DNA from: Bradyrhizobium sp. STM 3843
Lineage (GTDB): Bacteria; Pseudomonadota; Alphaproteobacteria; Rhizobiales; Xanthobacteraceae
Assembly: GCF_000239815.1 (NCBI RefSeq)
Contig: NZ_CAFK01000010.1
Location: 1-64,000 of the forward strand
Direction: 5' to 3'
DNA length: 64,000 nucleotides
A model generated the notes under the pieces. The model made no database searches. It was not told the DNA's origin and saw nothing but the letters and a program-made list of their open reading frames with translations. Position 1 is the first letter of the stretch; each line of letters opens with the position of its first letter. Below, in pieces: positions 43,489-53,551 of this stretch. The position numbers were made by a program, and so were the translations under genes.

Positions 43489-44682
43489 ATGAGCATCGAT
43501 CTTAGAGCGGCGGCAGACGCCGTTCTCAATGAGGTCGTGACATCCACGCCGCGGGTTCCTGGTGTCGTCGCCATGGTGACGGATCGGAATCGCAACATCT
43601 ACGAAGGTGCGGCCGGGCAACGTCGTCTGGACCAGCCGGCCAAGATGTCAACGGACAGCATCTTCGCGATCTTCTCTACGACAAAGGCCATCACCGCGAC
43701 GGCCGTGTTGCAGCTCGTTGAAGAGGGCAAGCTCGATCTGGATGCACCTGCCAGGCGCTACGCGCCTGAGATCGGCAAGCTCGAGGTCATCGAGGGCTTC
43801 GACAGCAAGGGCGAGCCCATCCTGCGCCCGCCGAGCCGGGACATCACCACGCGCATGTTGATGACCCATAGCGCGGGTCTGAGCTACGACTTCATCAATC
43901 AGACCTATAACAGGCTCGCGGAGCAAAAGGGACAGCCCAGCGTCATCACGGCGACCAAGGCCTGCCTCATGACCCCGCTGCTGTTCGATCCGGGCGAGCG
44001 GTGGGAGTATGGCACCAATCTCGACTGGTGCGGGCAGATCGTCGAGGCCATCACCGGTCGCCGGCTGGGCGAGGTGTTCAAGACCCGCATCTTCGAACCG
44101 CTCGGGATCAAGGACATGACGTTCGAGTTGAACGATGCGATGCGCGCCAGACTGGCCGGCATCCACGCGCGCAACGCCGACGGCTCGCTGACGCCGATGG
44201 ATTTTGAGCTGCCGGCCAAGCCTGAGGTGCATATGGGCGGTCATGGCCTCTACGGCACGGTCGGCGACTACATGCGCTTCATCCGCATGTGGCTGAATGA
44301 CGGAGCTGGCGAACATGGCCGCGTGCTGAAGGCCGAGACCGTGCGCATGGCGGAACAGAACCATCTGGGCGACAAGAAGGTGACCCCGATTACGGGCGTC
44401 ATCACCTCGCTCTGCAACGATGCGGAGTTCTTCCCAGGCCAATCCAAGTCGTGGGCGCCGAGCTTCATGGTCAACGACGAAGAAGCTCCGACGGGACGCC
44501 CTGCTGGAGCGCTTGGTTGGGCCGGTCTTGCCAACCTGTTCTATTGGATCGATCGGCGGAACGGCTTCGGCGGATTCTGGGCAACCCAGATCCTGCCGTT
44601 CGGTGATCCCACGTCGTTCATCGGCTACATGAACTTCGAGACGGCATTCTACCAGAGCCTCAGGCACCGTATGGTCGGCTAA
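43489..44682 (+). CDS. Serine hydrolase, class C beta-lactamase/esterase family
   Basis: 397 residues from the ATG at 43489, with GGAGG upstream. The SxxK motif is Ser63-Thr-Thr-Lys66 (FSTTKAI) and the tyrosine motif lies in [11 protein letters not shown]. The fold is that of class C beta-lactamases and family VIII esterases (EstB type). No signal peptide is seen, so an intracellular esterase acting on the Baeyer-Villiger product is the preferred reading. It follows the monooxygenase gene by 54 bp. Confidence 0.9.
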   Translation: MSIDLRAAADAVLNEVVTSTPRVPGVVAMVTDRNRNIYEGAAGQRRLDQPAKMSTDSIFAIFSTTKAITATAVLQLVEEGKLDLDAPARRYAPEIGKLEVIEGFDSKGEPILRPPSRDITTRMLMTHSAGLSYDFINQTYNRLAEQKGQPSVITATKACLMTPLLFDPGERWEYGTNLDWCGQIVEAITGRRLGEVFKTRIFEPLGIKDMTFELNDAMRARLAGIHARNADGSLTPMDFELPAKPEVHMGGHGLYGTVGDYMRFIRMWLNDGAGEHGRVLKAETVRMAEQNHLGDKKVTPITGVITSLCNDAEFFPGQSKSWAPSFMVNDEEAPTGRPAGALGWAGLANLFYWIDRRNGFGGFWATQILPFGDPTSFIGYMNFETAFYQSLRHRMVG

Positions 44683-44757
44683 CGGGGATCATGCGCCTGG
44701 CTGGTCATCAACAGTTGGGTTCGCATCGCGAACTCAACTGACATCCTCGACGTCGAA

Positions 44758-44883
44758 TCGGCAACTAGCTGACCCCAGGACTTTTCGATCCTGAAGGTCA
44801 GGGACCGCAAGGTCATGGACACCAGCAAGCGTTTTCAGGTGCCGGCGGCACCCGGCCTCTGCCAGGACGGGCCGTAGCGCGCG
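44758..44883 (+). pseudogene. Truncated duplicate of the beta-propeller gene 3' end
   Basis: 126 bp aligned with 40223-40347 (9 substitutions, 5 indels). The frame is broken by the indels, so it is not coding. It carries the same terminal CGTAGCGCGCG end as the intact gene. It marks the right edge of the accessory block. Confidence 0.85.
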
Positions 44884-44887
44884 TGGC

Positions 44888-44982
44888 GATGCGCACTTGC
44901 GCATCTGACAATATCGAGATTCCGGGTTCAGCCCTCCGCGCAAAATGGCTTTGCCATTTTGTCGCGCGGGCTGACCCGGAAT
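44888..44982. repeat. Palindromic intergenic repeats
   Basis: A perfect GATGCGCA-CT-TGCGCATC palindrome (44888-44905) is followed by a long near-perfect inverted repeat (44919-44982). Its arms start ATTCCGGGTTCAGCCC and mirror GGGCTGACCCGGAAT, around CAAAATGGC/GCCATTTTG. It looks like a second family of dispersed Rhizobiales palindromes. Confidence 0.6.
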
Positions 44983-45015
44983 GACGGCTCTTGTGACGCA
45001 GCAAGTGGTGCCCGG

Positions 45016-45639
45016 TCACGACGGCTTGCTTCTCCTCGTCCGCGATTGCGGCGCTTTTGGCCAATGGTGAAGAGCCACGTCCGCGACCCCCTGCAGCTCG
45101 CTGCGCGTGGCCCCGCCGGCCGCCAGCACGGCCATTCCGTAGATCAGCGCCGAGAGATAGCGCGCGAGGTCCGCGGGATCGTCATCACCCGGCAGGTCGT
45201 GCTCTTTCGCCGCGCGCTGAAGCCGGCGGCGGATCGCTGCTTCGCCGCGATGGCGTCGCGAAGCCAGATCGCGGCGGACGGCTTCCGATTCCACTCCGCA
45301 GGCAAGCGCACCCTGAACGCCGAGGCAGCCAGGCGGATTCTGCTTGTCGCCATGGAGCTCGACTGGGCCGGTCATCCAGAGGCGCACTGCTTCGAGCGAT
45401 GTCGCGGCCTGGTCGGCCGCTGTTCTATAGGCGCCGGCCTTCGCCTCGTAGCGGTCCATCACGCGCTGAAACAGGCCTTCCTTGTTGCCGAACGCCGCGT
45501 AGAGGCTGGCGCGGGTAATGCCGAGGGCGTCAGTCAGGTCTGACATCGACGTTCCCTCATAGCCGCGCCGCCAGAACAGGCCGAGTGCGCGCTCGACAGC
45601 CTGATCCAGGTCGAATTCACGGGGTCGTCCGGCACTCAT
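45016..45639 (-). CDS. TetR/AcrR-family repressor
   Basis: 207 residues. The N-terminal HTH reads ALGLFWRRGYEGTSMSDLTDALGITRASLYAAFGNKEGL, a clear TetR helix-turn-helix, followed by a C-terminal ligand domain with conserved Cys (PPGCLGVQGALACG). It is divergent from the hydrolase gene, and a 24-bp near-perfect palindrome lies between them, so the two share an operator. The ligand is unknown. Confidence 0.93.
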   Translation of the reverse strand: MSAGRPREFDLDQAVERALGLFWRRGYEGTSMSDLTDALGITRASLYAAFGNKEGLFQRVMDRYEAKAGAYRTAADQAATSLEAVRLWMTGPVELHGDKQNPPGCLGVQGALACGVESEAVRRDLASRRHRGEAAIRRRLQRAAKEHDLPGDDDPADLARYLSALIYGMAVLAAGGATRSELQGVADVALHHWPKAPQSRTRRSKPS

Positions 45640-45677
45640 GATACACCCTCATGCGTCATTTTACCTTTGGCTTGCTT

Positions 45678-45701
45678 ATTATAGATCGATCGTTCTATAA
45701 T
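45678..45701. promoter_or_regulatory. Putative TetR operator
   Basis: A near-perfect 24-bp palindrome, ATTATAGA then TCGATCGT then TCTATAAT, lies between the TetR start (45639) and the hydrolase GTG (45743). The central 8 bp are one position from perfect symmetry. Size and symmetry match TetR-family operators. Confidence 0.7.
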
Positions 45702-45742
45702 CGGTCGCATTGCTAGCCAAACAAAGATGATAGGGGGCGCCG

Positions 45743-46654
45743 GTGCGCGCAAGATGCCTTGCAATTCTTCTCATGCTGCTGGCTCCTGCAGCCCGCGCCG
45801 AGGTCGGGTCGTTCCCTTCCAGCTTCAAGACCAGAACGATCGCTGCGAACGGGGCCCAGATCCATGTTCGGGTCGGCGGTCAGGGACCCGCCGTCATCCT
45901 GATCCATGGCTTCGGCGACACCGGCGACATGTGGGCCAAGCTCGGGGCAGAGCTGGTGCGCGATCACACCGTGGTCGTGCCGGACCTGCGGGGCATGGGC
46001 CTCTCGGACAAGCCCGACAGCGGCTACGACAAATGGACCCAGGCGGCTGACATGCGGGCCGTCTTGCAGGCGCTCGGCATCGACAAGGCTTTCGTGGTCG
46101 GACACGATATCGGAACCATGGTGGCCTATGCCTACGCGGCGCGGTATCGCGACCTGACGGAGAAGCTCGTCGTCATGGATGCTCCGGTGCCCGGCGTGCC
46201 GCCGTGGGACGAGATCGTGCGCAGCCCGCAGCTCTGGCACTTTGATTTCGGCGGCCCCGATATGGAACGGCTGGTCAAGGGCCGCGAGCGCATCTACCTC
46301 GACCGTTTCTGGAATGAGTTCGCGGGCACGCCTTCGAAGGTCGGGGAGGCGACACGCAGGCATTATGCCGAACTCTATGCGCGACCGGGCGCCATGCATG
46401 CCGCGTTCGCCCAGTTCAGGGCGATCCGCACCGACGCGGAGGACAACAAGAAGGCGATCGCGACAAAGCTGACCATTCCGGTGCTTGCCGTCGGAGGTCA
46501 GAAATCCTTTGGCGCGATGGAAGCGGTGGTGATGCGCAACGCCGCCACGGATGTCACCGAAGTGGTCATCCCCGACGCCGGACATTGGCTGATGGAAGAG
46601 CAGCCGGAGGCGACCATCAAGACGATACGCCAATTTCTTGATGGCGTGAAATAG
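45743..46654 (+). CDS. Exported alpha/beta hydrolase with Asp nucleophile (epoxide hydrolase/dehalogenase type)
   Basis: 303 residues from a GTG start after AGGGGG. A signal peptide (LAILLMLLAPAARAE) predicts export. The fold has HGFGDTGDMW (oxyanion), GHDIGTMVAYAYA (nucleophile Asp122 in place of Ser) and the His of PDAGHWLMEE. That arrangement is found in epoxide hydrolases and haloacetate/haloalkane dehalogenases. It is under apparent TetR control. Substrate unknown. Confidence 0.9.
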   Translation: MRARCLAILLMLLAPAARAEVGSFPSSFKTRTIAANGAQIHVRVGGQGPAVILIHGFGDTGDMWAKLGAELVRDHTVVVPDLRGMGLSDKPDSGYDKWTQAADMRAVLQALGIDKAFVVGHDIGTMVAYAYAARYRDLTEKLVVMDAPVPGVPPWDEIVRSPQLWHFDFGGPDMERLVKGRERIYLDRFWNEFAGTPSKVGEATRRHYAELYARPGAMHAAFAQFRAIRTDAEDNKKAIATKLTIPVLAVGGQKSFGAMEAVVMRNAATDVTEVVIPDAGHWLMEEQPEATIKTIRQFLDGVK

Positions 46655-46773
46655 CAGGACGCGGGAGCGGGGGCGCACCATCATACTGAAGCGGCCGCGG
46701 CGCCCTCTGAAGGGGCGTCGCGCTGCCCGTCTTCGGATCTCGCGGCAGGACCTCAGGTGCTCATAGGCCGCCG

Positions 46774-47337
46774 CTAAAACCGCGTCACGATCTCTGACAG
46801 CACCGGGCGCGGGCGATCCTCGCTCGGCTTGGTCGGGGTGCCGATATGGATCATGCCGGCGAGCTTCTCCTCAGGTTTCAGCCCGAGGCGATCGAGCACG
46901 TCGCGATCGAAGCAGAACCAGCCGGTGAGCCAGGCCGCGCCGTAGCCGAGCGCGGTGGCCGCTGTGACGATGTTCATCGCGCTCGCGCCCGCCGACAGCT
47001 CCTGCTCGAACGGCGGCACCTTCGGATGTGGCTTGGTGATGCTGACCAGGCCGATCACCAGCGGCGCATCGGTCAATCGCTTCTTCTCTGCTTCGATGTC
47101 GGCCTCAGTGGCTTGCGGGTTCTTGCCGGCAAACACCTGGGCGATGATCTCGCCGGCGCGCTGACGCGCATCGCCCTCGAAGATGATGAAGCGCCAGGGG
47201 GCGAGCTTGCCGTGATCGGGCACGCGGGCGCCGATGGTCAGGATGGTCTCGAGCTCGGCGGGCGAGGGGCCGGGGCCGGTCATCTCGCGCGGCTTGACCG
47301 AGCGGCGGGTTTTCAGGAGTTCAATGGTGTCGGGCAC
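46774..47337 (-). CDS. Nitroreductase family protein (YdjA-like)
   Basis: 187 residues. The FMN-binding pattern RRSVKPREMTGPGPSPAELE, then ARVPDHGKLAPWRFI and GYGAAWLTGW matches the smaller YdjA branch of nitroreductases. It reduces nitro or quinone compounds with NAD(P)H as a dimer with FMN. It is divergent from the next gene and not linked to a pathway. Confidence 0.92.
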   Translation of the reverse strand: MPDTIELLKTRRSVKPREMTGPGPSPAELETILTIGARVPDHGKLAPWRFIIFEGDARQRAGEIIAQVFAGKNPQATEADIEAEKKRLTDAPLVIGLVSITKPHPKVPPFEQELSAGASAMNIVTAATALGYGAAWLTGWFCFDRDVLDRLGLKPEEKLAGMIHIGTPTKPSEDRPRPVLSEIVTRF

Positions 47338-47572
47338 TATGGGTTCTCGGTAGCTGATGGATGGCCCTTAGATAACATGCGGATCGGCCCGCAACGAGGG
47401 CGCGCCCAGGCCGTTTTGATCGGTTCTACAGGCACCGGTTCTACGGCAAAGGCTCAGTGCGCCTGCGGCGATCTGCCCGGACATGACTGGCGGTGACGAT
47501 TGTCCAGGTTCGGGCGGATCGGTAAAAGGGCTCAGCTGATTTTGGCGCGGGGCCGAACAGATTGGCGTGCGC

Positions 47573-48487
47573 ATGACCGAACCGGTGCTGACACCGTCAC
47601 CTGATGCGATCGCCCGGTTGCGCGGCCATTCCGGCTTTCCGGCGGCGATGCGCGCCTCTGCGCACAGTTCGGTGGCACTTTATCGCAGCGGCCGCGTCCT
47701 CAATGCGCTCCTCAGCGACCGCGCCCGCGCGCTGTTTTCATATTTCGCACTCTATCTGCATTTCGACGGCGAGCGCGATGGAGAGCCTGGGCTGACCGCA
47801 GGCGCCATGAAGGAGATGTGCGTCAGGCTCGGTCTGTGCAGCCGTGGCCGTTGCGAGGCGATGCTGGGCCTGATGCGCGCGGTCGGTTTTCTGGCGGCCG
47901 CGCCAAACACGGATCGGCGTCGCCGTCCTCTCGTTCCCACCGAAAAGCTGATGATGCTGCACCGGGAGCGCTGGGGTGGCCAATTCGACGCCATGAGCCG
48001 GGTGATCCCCGCCGCGGTCGCTTATCGGGCCGCGCTCAACGACCCGGCCTTTCTCAAGACCTTCGTGCTCGAACTCGGCCGCCGATTTTATGCTGGCCTG
48101 CGCGTCCTCGACAGTGCGCCTGATCTTGCGATGTTCGCCGAGCGCAATGCCGGAATGATGATCCTGTTCAGCCTGGCGCTGTCCGGGTCTGCAGACGAGG
48201 GGTTTCCTCCGGCCGAACCGGTGCCGCTCTCGATCAACGGACTTGCAACGCGGTTTTCGGTGTCCCGCAAACACGTGCTGACCGTGCTGCGCGATGCGGA
48301 AGCGCAGGGACTGCTCCTGCGCGGGGGCCGAGCCAATGACGAGATCACCATCCTGCCCCGCGGGCGGGAGGCGCTGGGAGGCATGCTGGCGAGCATGTTC
48401 CTCTACCTCTCCGACTGCGCGGAGGTGGCGCTGCAAGCCCGGCCGGCGGCTGCGGACCATGCCGCAGCCGCCACGCGGATGGCTTGA
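47573..48487 (+). CDS. Conserved hypothetical protein with C-terminal winged-helix-like region
   Basis: 304 residues from the ATG at 47573. The C-terminal third includes SINGLATRFSVSRKHVLTVL and RDAEAQGLLLRGG, a plausible winged helix-turn-helix. The N-terminal two thirds have no recognised domain. It may be a DNA-binding protein; this is inference. Its 3' end abuts thrS (convergent, 4 bp apart). Confidence 0.7.
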   Translation: MTEPVLTPSPDAIARLRGHSGFPAAMRASAHSSVALYRSGRVLNALLSDRARALFSYFALYLHFDGERDGEPGLTAGAMKEMCVRLGLCSRGRCEAMLGLMRAVGFLAAAPNTDRRRRPLVPTEKLMMLHRERWGGQFDAMSRVIPAAVAYRAALNDPAFLKTFVLELGRRFYAGLRVLDSAPDLAMFAERNAGMMILFSLALSGSADEGFPPAEPVPLSINGLATRFSVSRKHVLTVLRDAEAQGLLLRGGRANDEITILPRGREALGGMLASMFLYLSDCAEVALQARPAAADHAAAATRMA

Positions 48488-48491
48488 TCGG

Positions 48492-50627
48492 TCAGGCCGC
48501 GTCGCGCTGGCGGCGCCGCACATCCGGCGGCGTCGCCTCGTCGACCAACGCGGCGATGGCCTCCGCCGTCGGCATCACTTTCTGGCCGTCGCTGCCGAGC
48601 CGGCGCACCGAGACCGAATGCGTCTCGGCCTCCTTTTTGCCGACGACGAGAAGGGCAGGGATCTTCTGCAGCGAGTGCTCGCGGACCTTGTAGTTGATCT
48701 TCTCGTTGCGCAGGTCGATCTCGGCCCGCAGGCCCGCGCGCCGCGCCGCCGCCAGCACCTGCTTGGCGTATTCGTCGCCTTCGGAGGTGATGGTGGTGAC
48801 CACGACCTGCGTCGGCGCCAGCCACAGCGGGAAGCTGCCGGCATAGTGCTCGATCAGGATGCCGATGAAGCGCTCCATCGAGCCGCAGATCGCCCGGTGC
48901 ACCATGACCGGTGGCTTCTTGGCGCCGTCGGCATCGATGTAGAACGCACCGAACCGCTCCGGCAGGTTGAAGTCCACCTGCGTGGTGCCGCATTGCCAGT
49001 CGCGGCCGATGGCGTCGCGCAGCACATATTCGAACTTCGGCCCGTAGAACGCGCCTTCGCCCGGGTTGATCTCGGTCTTGATGTTGTTGCGCTGGGTCTT
49101 GATCTCCTGCAGCACCGTGGCCATCACGCGCTCGGCATGATCCCACATCTCGTCGGTGCCGACGCGCTTGTCCGGCCGGGTCGAGAGCTTCACGGTCAGC
49201 TCGCCCTCGAAGCCGAAATCGGCGTAGGTCGACAGGATCAGGTCGTTGATCTTCAGGCACTCGTCGGCCAACTGCTCCTCGGTGCAGAAGATGTGGGCGT
49301 CGTCCTGGGTGAAGCCGCGCACGCGCATCAGGCCGTGCATGGCGCCCGAGGCCTCGTAGCGATGGACCACGCCGAACTCCGCGAGCCGCAACGGCAGGTC
49401 GCGATAGCTCTTCAGGCCGTGCTTGAAGATCTGCACATGGCCGGGACAGTTCATCGGCTTCAGCGCAAACCAGCGCTTGTCCTCGGCCTCGTCGCCGGCC
49501 GACTGGGCCGCGAACATGTTCTCGCGATACCAATTCCAGTGGCCCGAGGTTTCCCACAGCGACTTGTCGAGGATCTGCGGCGCGTTGACCTCGCTGTAGT
49601 CGCCGGCGAGCCGCCGACGCATATAGGCGATCAGCGCCTGGAAGATGCTCCAGCCTTTCGGATGCCAGAACACCACGCCCGGGCCTTCCTCCTGGAAGTG
49701 GAACAGGTCGAGCTCGCGGCCGAGCTTGCGATGGTCGCGCTTCTCGGCCTCCTCGATCTGCTTGAGGTAAGCGTCGAGCTGCTCCTGCTTGGCGAAGGCG
49801 GTGCCGTAGATCCGGGTCAGCATCGGATTGTTGGAATCGCCGCGCCAATAGGCGCCCGCCACCTTCATCAGCTTGAAGGCGTTGCCGATCTTGCCGGTCG
49901 AGGTCATGTGTGGGCCGCGGCAGAGATCGAACCACTCGCCCTGGAAATAGATCTTGATCGGCTCGTTGCCGGGAATGGCGTCGACCAGCTCGACCTTGAA
50001 TGCTTCGCCCTTGTCGCGGAACACCTGCTTGGTCTTCTCGCGATCCCACACCTCCTTGGTGAAGGCTTTGTCGCGGCCGATGATCTCGCGCATCTTCTTC
50101 TCGATCGCGGCGAAATCCTCCGGGGTGAACGGCTCGTTGCGGAAGAAGTCGTAGTAGAAGCCGTTCTCGATCACCGGGCCGATGGTGACCTGGGTGCCTG
50201 GCCACAGCGACTGCACCGCTTCGGCGAGCACATGCGCGCAGTCATGCCGAATCAATTCCAGCGCGCGCGGATCGTCGCGGTCGACCAGCTCGAGCCGGGC
50301 ATCCTGTCCAATGGGATCGTTGAGGTCGGCCAGCGTGCCGTCGAGCGCCATCGCCACGGTGCGCTTGGCGAGCGAGGGTGAGATGCCCTTGGCGATCTCG
50401 AACCCGGTGGTATTCTTCGGATAATCGCGCTTGGCGCCGTCCGGAAAGGTGATGATGATCTTCTGCACTGGTTCGGCCGGCTTCAGATTGCTGAGGCTGT
50501 ATTGAAAACCGGATTCGGATTTGGGCTGATCGGACTTCAACGAGTCGGACTTCAACGAGTCGGACTTGGACGGGTCGGACTTGGACGGGTCGGACTTGGA
50601 CGGGTCAGGCTTGGACTGGTCAGGCAT
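48492..50627 (-). CDS. thrS: Threonyl-tRNA synthetase
   Basis: 711 residues from the ATG at 50627, preceded by GGAG (minus strand). The first ~50 residues are a repeat-encoded tail ([10 protein letters not shown] units). Then come TGS ([16 protein letters not shown]), the editing domain ([17 protein letters not shown]), class II catalytic motifs ([43 protein letters not shown]) and the anticodon domain ([21 protein letters not shown]). Zinc ligands are the Cys of MNCPGH and the His of QDDAHIF. It charges tRNA-Thr and edits Ser. Confidence 0.97.
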   Translation of the reverse strand: MPDQSKPDPSKSDPSKSDPSKSDSLKSDSLKSDQPKSESGFQYSLSNLKPAEPVQKIIITFPDGAKRDYPKNTTGFEIAKGISPSLAKRTVAMALDGTLADLNDPIGQDARLELVDRDDPRALELIRHDCAHVLAEAVQSLWPGTQVTIGPVIENGFYYDFFRNEPFTPEDFAAIEKKMREIIGRDKAFTKEVWDREKTKQVFRDKGEAFKVELVDAIPGNEPIKIYFQGEWFDLCRGPHMTSTGKIGNAFKLMKVAGAYWRGDSNNPMLTRIYGTAFAKQEQLDAYLKQIEEAEKRDHRKLGRELDLFHFQEEGPGVVFWHPKGWSIFQALIAYMRRRLAGDYSEVNAPQILDKSLWETSGHWNWYRENMFAAQSAGDEAEDKRWFALKPMNCPGHVQIFKHGLKSYRDLPLRLAEFGVVHRYEASGAMHGLMRVRGFTQDDAHIFCTEEQLADECLKINDLILSTYADFGFEGELTVKLSTRPDKRVGTDEMWDHAERVMATVLQEIKTQRNNIKTEINPGEGAFYGPKFEYVLRDAIGRDWQCGTTQVDFNLPERFGAFYIDADGAKKPPVMVHRAICGSMERFIGILIEHYAGSFPLWLAPTQVVVTTITSEGDEYAKQVLAAARRAGLRAEIDLRNEKINYKVREHSLQKIPALLVVGKKEAETHSVSVRRLGSDGQKVMPTAEAIAALVDEATPPDVRRRQRDAA
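50530..50624 (-). repeat. 15-bp tandem repeat in the thrS N-terminus
   Basis: Six units of about 15 bp on the + strand (TCGGACTTCAACGAG twice, TCGGACTTGGACGGG three times, TCAGGCTTGGACTGG once) encode KSDSL and KSDPS repeats. The tail lies before the TGS domain. Confidence 0.85.
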
Positions 50628-50848
50628 GGTGTTCTCCGTAAGCTCACTCCTGCGAACGAGCGCAGGTAAGCGGAACAAGCGATATAGCAGGGGAATCGGA
50701 GGCTGCAACCGGGCTCGCGACGGAAACCGGGCAGTTCCTGCCGGGATCAACCTGCCAGCCTTGCGGCGAGGGTGCGGTGTGATACAACCGAAACATTTGG
50801 GGCTTGCGCTGTTTTCCGATGTTTGTGCTCTGTAATCGTGCGGGTCGG

Positions 50849-52126
50849 ATGATCCAGCGCCTCATCCTGCTCGCGGCGCTCGCTTTGGCATGCGCGCCTG
50901 CAGGTGCCGCGCCGGCCCAGCGCTTTGCCGACCATACGCCGCCGATCGCGTTCTACGTGGTCAAGGGACCGCCCGGTGTCTGCGGCGAAGGTTGTGACAG
51001 CTGGATCGCGGCAGAGGGAAAGATCGACAGCCTCGCCGCAGCCCGCTTTCGCAAATTCGTCAAGCAGGTCGGTGATCGCGGGCTGCCGATCTATTTCAAC
51101 TCGCCCGGCGGCAATCTCGAGCAGGGGCTCGCGATCGGCAACATCCTGCGGGAAACGAAGGCCATTGCGCGAGTGGGGCGCACCGTGGTCCGCGAATGCG
51201 GCTTCGAGGCCCAGGATGGCGAGGCCTGCGTTAAGCTCAAGCAGTCCGGCCGCGAGCTGACGGGAGAGCTTTGGACCCGAGGGGCGATGTGCAACTCCGC
51301 GTGCCCCTATCTGATCCTGGGCGCGCCCACGCGCGAGATCGCGCCGGATACGCTGCTGGCTGTGCACTCGCCGCGGGTGATCCTGAATTTCAGCAGCGGC
51401 GCGCCGCCGGCGGAGGTGCGGATGCAGGCGCTGCAACAGGCGAATGCACGTGCTGACCGTCTGGTGCTGGACTATCTGAAGCGAATGGGCGTCGACCCGG
51501 GCCTGCTCAGCGTGTCGCGCTCGGTGCGGTTCGAGGATCTGCATGTCCTCAGCCGCGAGGAGATCGCCAAATTCGGCGTCGACCGGCGCGAGCAAATAGA
51601 GACGCCCTGGACATTCGAGTACGCCAGCCGCGGCTTCGTCTATAAGACGGTGATGACGCGCAAGCCGGGCGAGACCTCGTTCCGTACCACGCGATTTCAG
51701 CTGGTCTGCTTCGATGCCGACCGCTTCGAGCTGGATTTCCAGCGGCCCGCACCGGCAGCATCCGGATCCACCTCGGTGGCCATCACCAACGGAACCGACC
51801 GGCTCAACTTCCTGTATCCGCCGCGCAAGGGGCACGACGCGAAGGGACGTGACGCTAAGGGGCTTGGCGACAAGGACCCTGGCGAGGAGACGTGGGGCAT
51901 GGGCGTGACCGGACCACGGCTCCGCGCGCTCGCATCCAGCACCGGTCCCGAACTGAACGAGGGTGAGCTGCGTGCCGGCAGCTGGCAATTCGCGTCCTCC
52001 CGGCTTTCCACCGAGGGTCTGCAGGCGGCACTGCAGCGGCTGCTTTCCGGCTGCCCGCAGCCCAAGCGCACCTCAGTGACGTCGTCATCGGCCGAGCGCG
52101 AGCAGGTGGTCGGCGCGGCGAGGTGA
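50849..52126 (+). CDS. Periplasmic ClpP-like protein (COG3904 type), copy 1
   Basis: 425 residues from the ATG at 50849 (50819 is an alternative). A signal peptide ([16 protein letters not shown]) precedes a crotonase/ClpP-like region. Motifs are [17 protein letters not shown], Ser150 in [12 protein letters not shown] and His173 in LLAVHSPRV. The C-terminal part has a Lys/Gly/Asp-rich linker ([17 protein letters not shown]). A second paralogue lies at 59739. Function is unknown; a membrane-quality or envelope role is inferred. Confidence 0.82.
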   Translation: MIQRLILLAALALACAPAGAAPAQRFADHTPPIAFYVVKGPPGVCGEGCDSWIAAEGKIDSLAAARFRKFVKQVGDRGLPIYFNSPGGNLEQGLAIGNILRETKAIARVGRTVVRECGFEAQDGEACVKLKQSGRELTGELWTRGAMCNSACPYLILGAPTREIAPDTLLAVHSPRVILNFSSGAPPAEVRMQALQQANARADRLVLDYLKRMGVDPGLLSVSRSVRFEDLHVLSREEIAKFGVDRREQIETPWTFEYASRGFVYKTVMTRKPGETSFRTTRFQLVCFDADRFELDFQRPAPAASGSTSVAITNGTDRLNFLYPPRKGHDAKGRDAKGLGDKDPGEETWGMGVTGPRLRALASSTGPELNEGELRAGSWQFASSRLSTEGLQAALQRLLSGCPQPKRTSVTSSSAEREQVVGAAR

Positions 52127-52186
52127 GCTACGCGTCGAGCCAGATATCTGCTGCGGTGAACAGATGTCATGCTCAACATGATAATG

Positions 52187-52206
52187 TTTCATGCAGATGC
52201 ATGAAA
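52187..52206. promoter_or_regulatory. Inverted repeat upstream of the MFS gene
   Basis: TTTCATGC (52187-52194) and GCATGAAA (52199-52206) form perfect 8-bp arms around AGAT, 21 bp before the likely start. A candidate operator; no linked regulator is present. Confidence 0.5.
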
Positions 52207-52226
52207 ATTTCTGGTATAAAGCCATT

Positions 52227-53402
52227 ATGACCGCTCATTCCGCATCCCCTCGCTTTGCTCCCACGGCCTTGATGCTCGGCAATCTCGTCACCGGCTGCTC
52301 CGTCCTGGCGCCTGCCGGGGTGTTGCCGGAGCTCGCCGCAGAGCTCGACGTCAGCATTCGAACCACGGGTCTTTTGATCACCTTCGGCGCGGTGATCCTG
52401 TGCATCTGTTCGCCGCTGACCGCGTGGCTCACCAGCCGCATTGACCGCCGCCGGCTGCTTGCGGTCACGCTCGCGGTGTTCGCGCTCGGCAATCTGGCCT
52501 CGAGCGTCGCGCCCGGCTATGCGAGCCTGTTGGTGATCCGCCTTGGGATGCTTGCGGTCGGCGCGCTCTATACGCCACAGGCCGCCGGCACCGCGGCGCT
52601 GATCGTGCCGGCCGAGCGGCGCGGGAGCTCGATCGCCTATGTCTTTCTCGGCTGGTCGCTGGCCGCGGCCGTCGGCCTGCCGCTGATCACCTTCATCGGC
52701 AGCCATTTGGGTTGGCGGATGGCCTATCTGCTGGTCGGCCTTGTCGGTGTCGTGAGCTGCCTGCTGGTGGTGTGGCGGTTGCCGAACGGGCTGCGGGGCG
52801 CGCCCGTCGAATTGAAGACCTGGGTCGAACTCGGCCGCAACCGGACGGTGGTGGTGCTGCTGCTGATCACGACGCTGCAGATGTCCGGGCAGTTCGTCGT
52901 CTTCACCTTCATGGGTCCGCTGTTGCAGACCTTGACCGGCGCGGATGCGAACCAGGTCGGGCTGGTGTTCGCGCTGTATGGTGTGGCGGGCTTTGTCGGG
53001 GTGATCGTCGCCAGCCGTATCGTCGATTCCTGGGGAGCGTTCCGGACCTCGCTGCTGTTCACCAGCCTGATCCTGACCGGCATCGTGGGCTGGACCGTGG
53101 GAGCTGGAACCTATCCCATGATGGCGACAGCGGTTGTGGTCTGGGGGCTTGGCTTCGCCTCGGCCAACTCGATGCAGCAGGTCCGCCTGGTGAGCGCCGC
53201 GCCGCCACTCGCATCGGCATCCGTGTCGTTGAACACCTCGGTGCTTTATATCGGCCAGGCGATCGGCTCAGCCATTGGCGGGGCGCTGTTCGCGCAGAAC
53301 CTGCTTGGTAGCACCGGCTATGTTGCCACGGCCTTCGTCGCCATGGCCGTCCTGGCCATTCTGTCCAGCAGGCCGCGGGTACCGGTCGCCGCATTAGCCT
53401 GA
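52227..53402 (+). CDS. Major facilitator superfamily transporter
   Basis: 391 residues from the ATG at 52227 (an ATG at 52191 would start inside the inverted repeat). Twelve hydrophobic segments are readable, with motif A-like SRIDRRRLLAVTL between helices 2 and 3. The profile fits drug:proton antiporters of the DHA1/Cml type (GVLPELAAELDVSIRTTG in helix 1-2). Substrate unknown. Confidence 0.9.
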   Translation: MTAHSASPRFAPTALMLGNLVTGCSVLAPAGVLPELAAELDVSIRTTGLLITFGAVILCICSPLTAWLTSRIDRRRLLAVTLAVFALGNLASSVAPGYASLLVIRLGMLAVGALYTPQAAGTAALIVPAERRGSSIAYVFLGWSLAAAVGLPLITFIGSHLGWRMAYLLVGLVGVVSCLLVVWRLPNGLRGAPVELKTWVELGRNRTVVVLLLITTLQMSGQFVVFTFMGPLLQTLTGADANQVGLVFALYGVAGFVGVIVASRIVDSWGAFRTSLLFTSLILTGIVGWTVGAGTYPMMATAVVVWGLGFASANSMQQVRLVSAAPPLASASVSLNTSVLYIGQAIGSAIGGALFAQNLLGSTGYVATAFVAMAVLAILSSRPRVPVAALA

Positions 53403-53551
53403 TTCAGCCAAGAGTCGCTTGGCAAATGCCGCAAGACCGGCTTAAAGCCGCTTCACGTGGGATGCGGGGCTCTGGATGATTTCGCCATAACCGGCGGCTA
53501 ATCAGACCGAGGCCCGGCGCCCCCCGCGGGTTCATATGAAAGCGATATGAC

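Noticed and set aside
40348..44757. Horizontal transfer of the monooxygenase block judged by base composition
   Set aside because: Codon use and GC look like the neighbours by eye. The only evidence for insertion is the duplicated end, so composition was not used.
48294..50381. Long + strand ORF opposite thrS
   Set aside because: thrS has all catalytic motifs on the minus strand.
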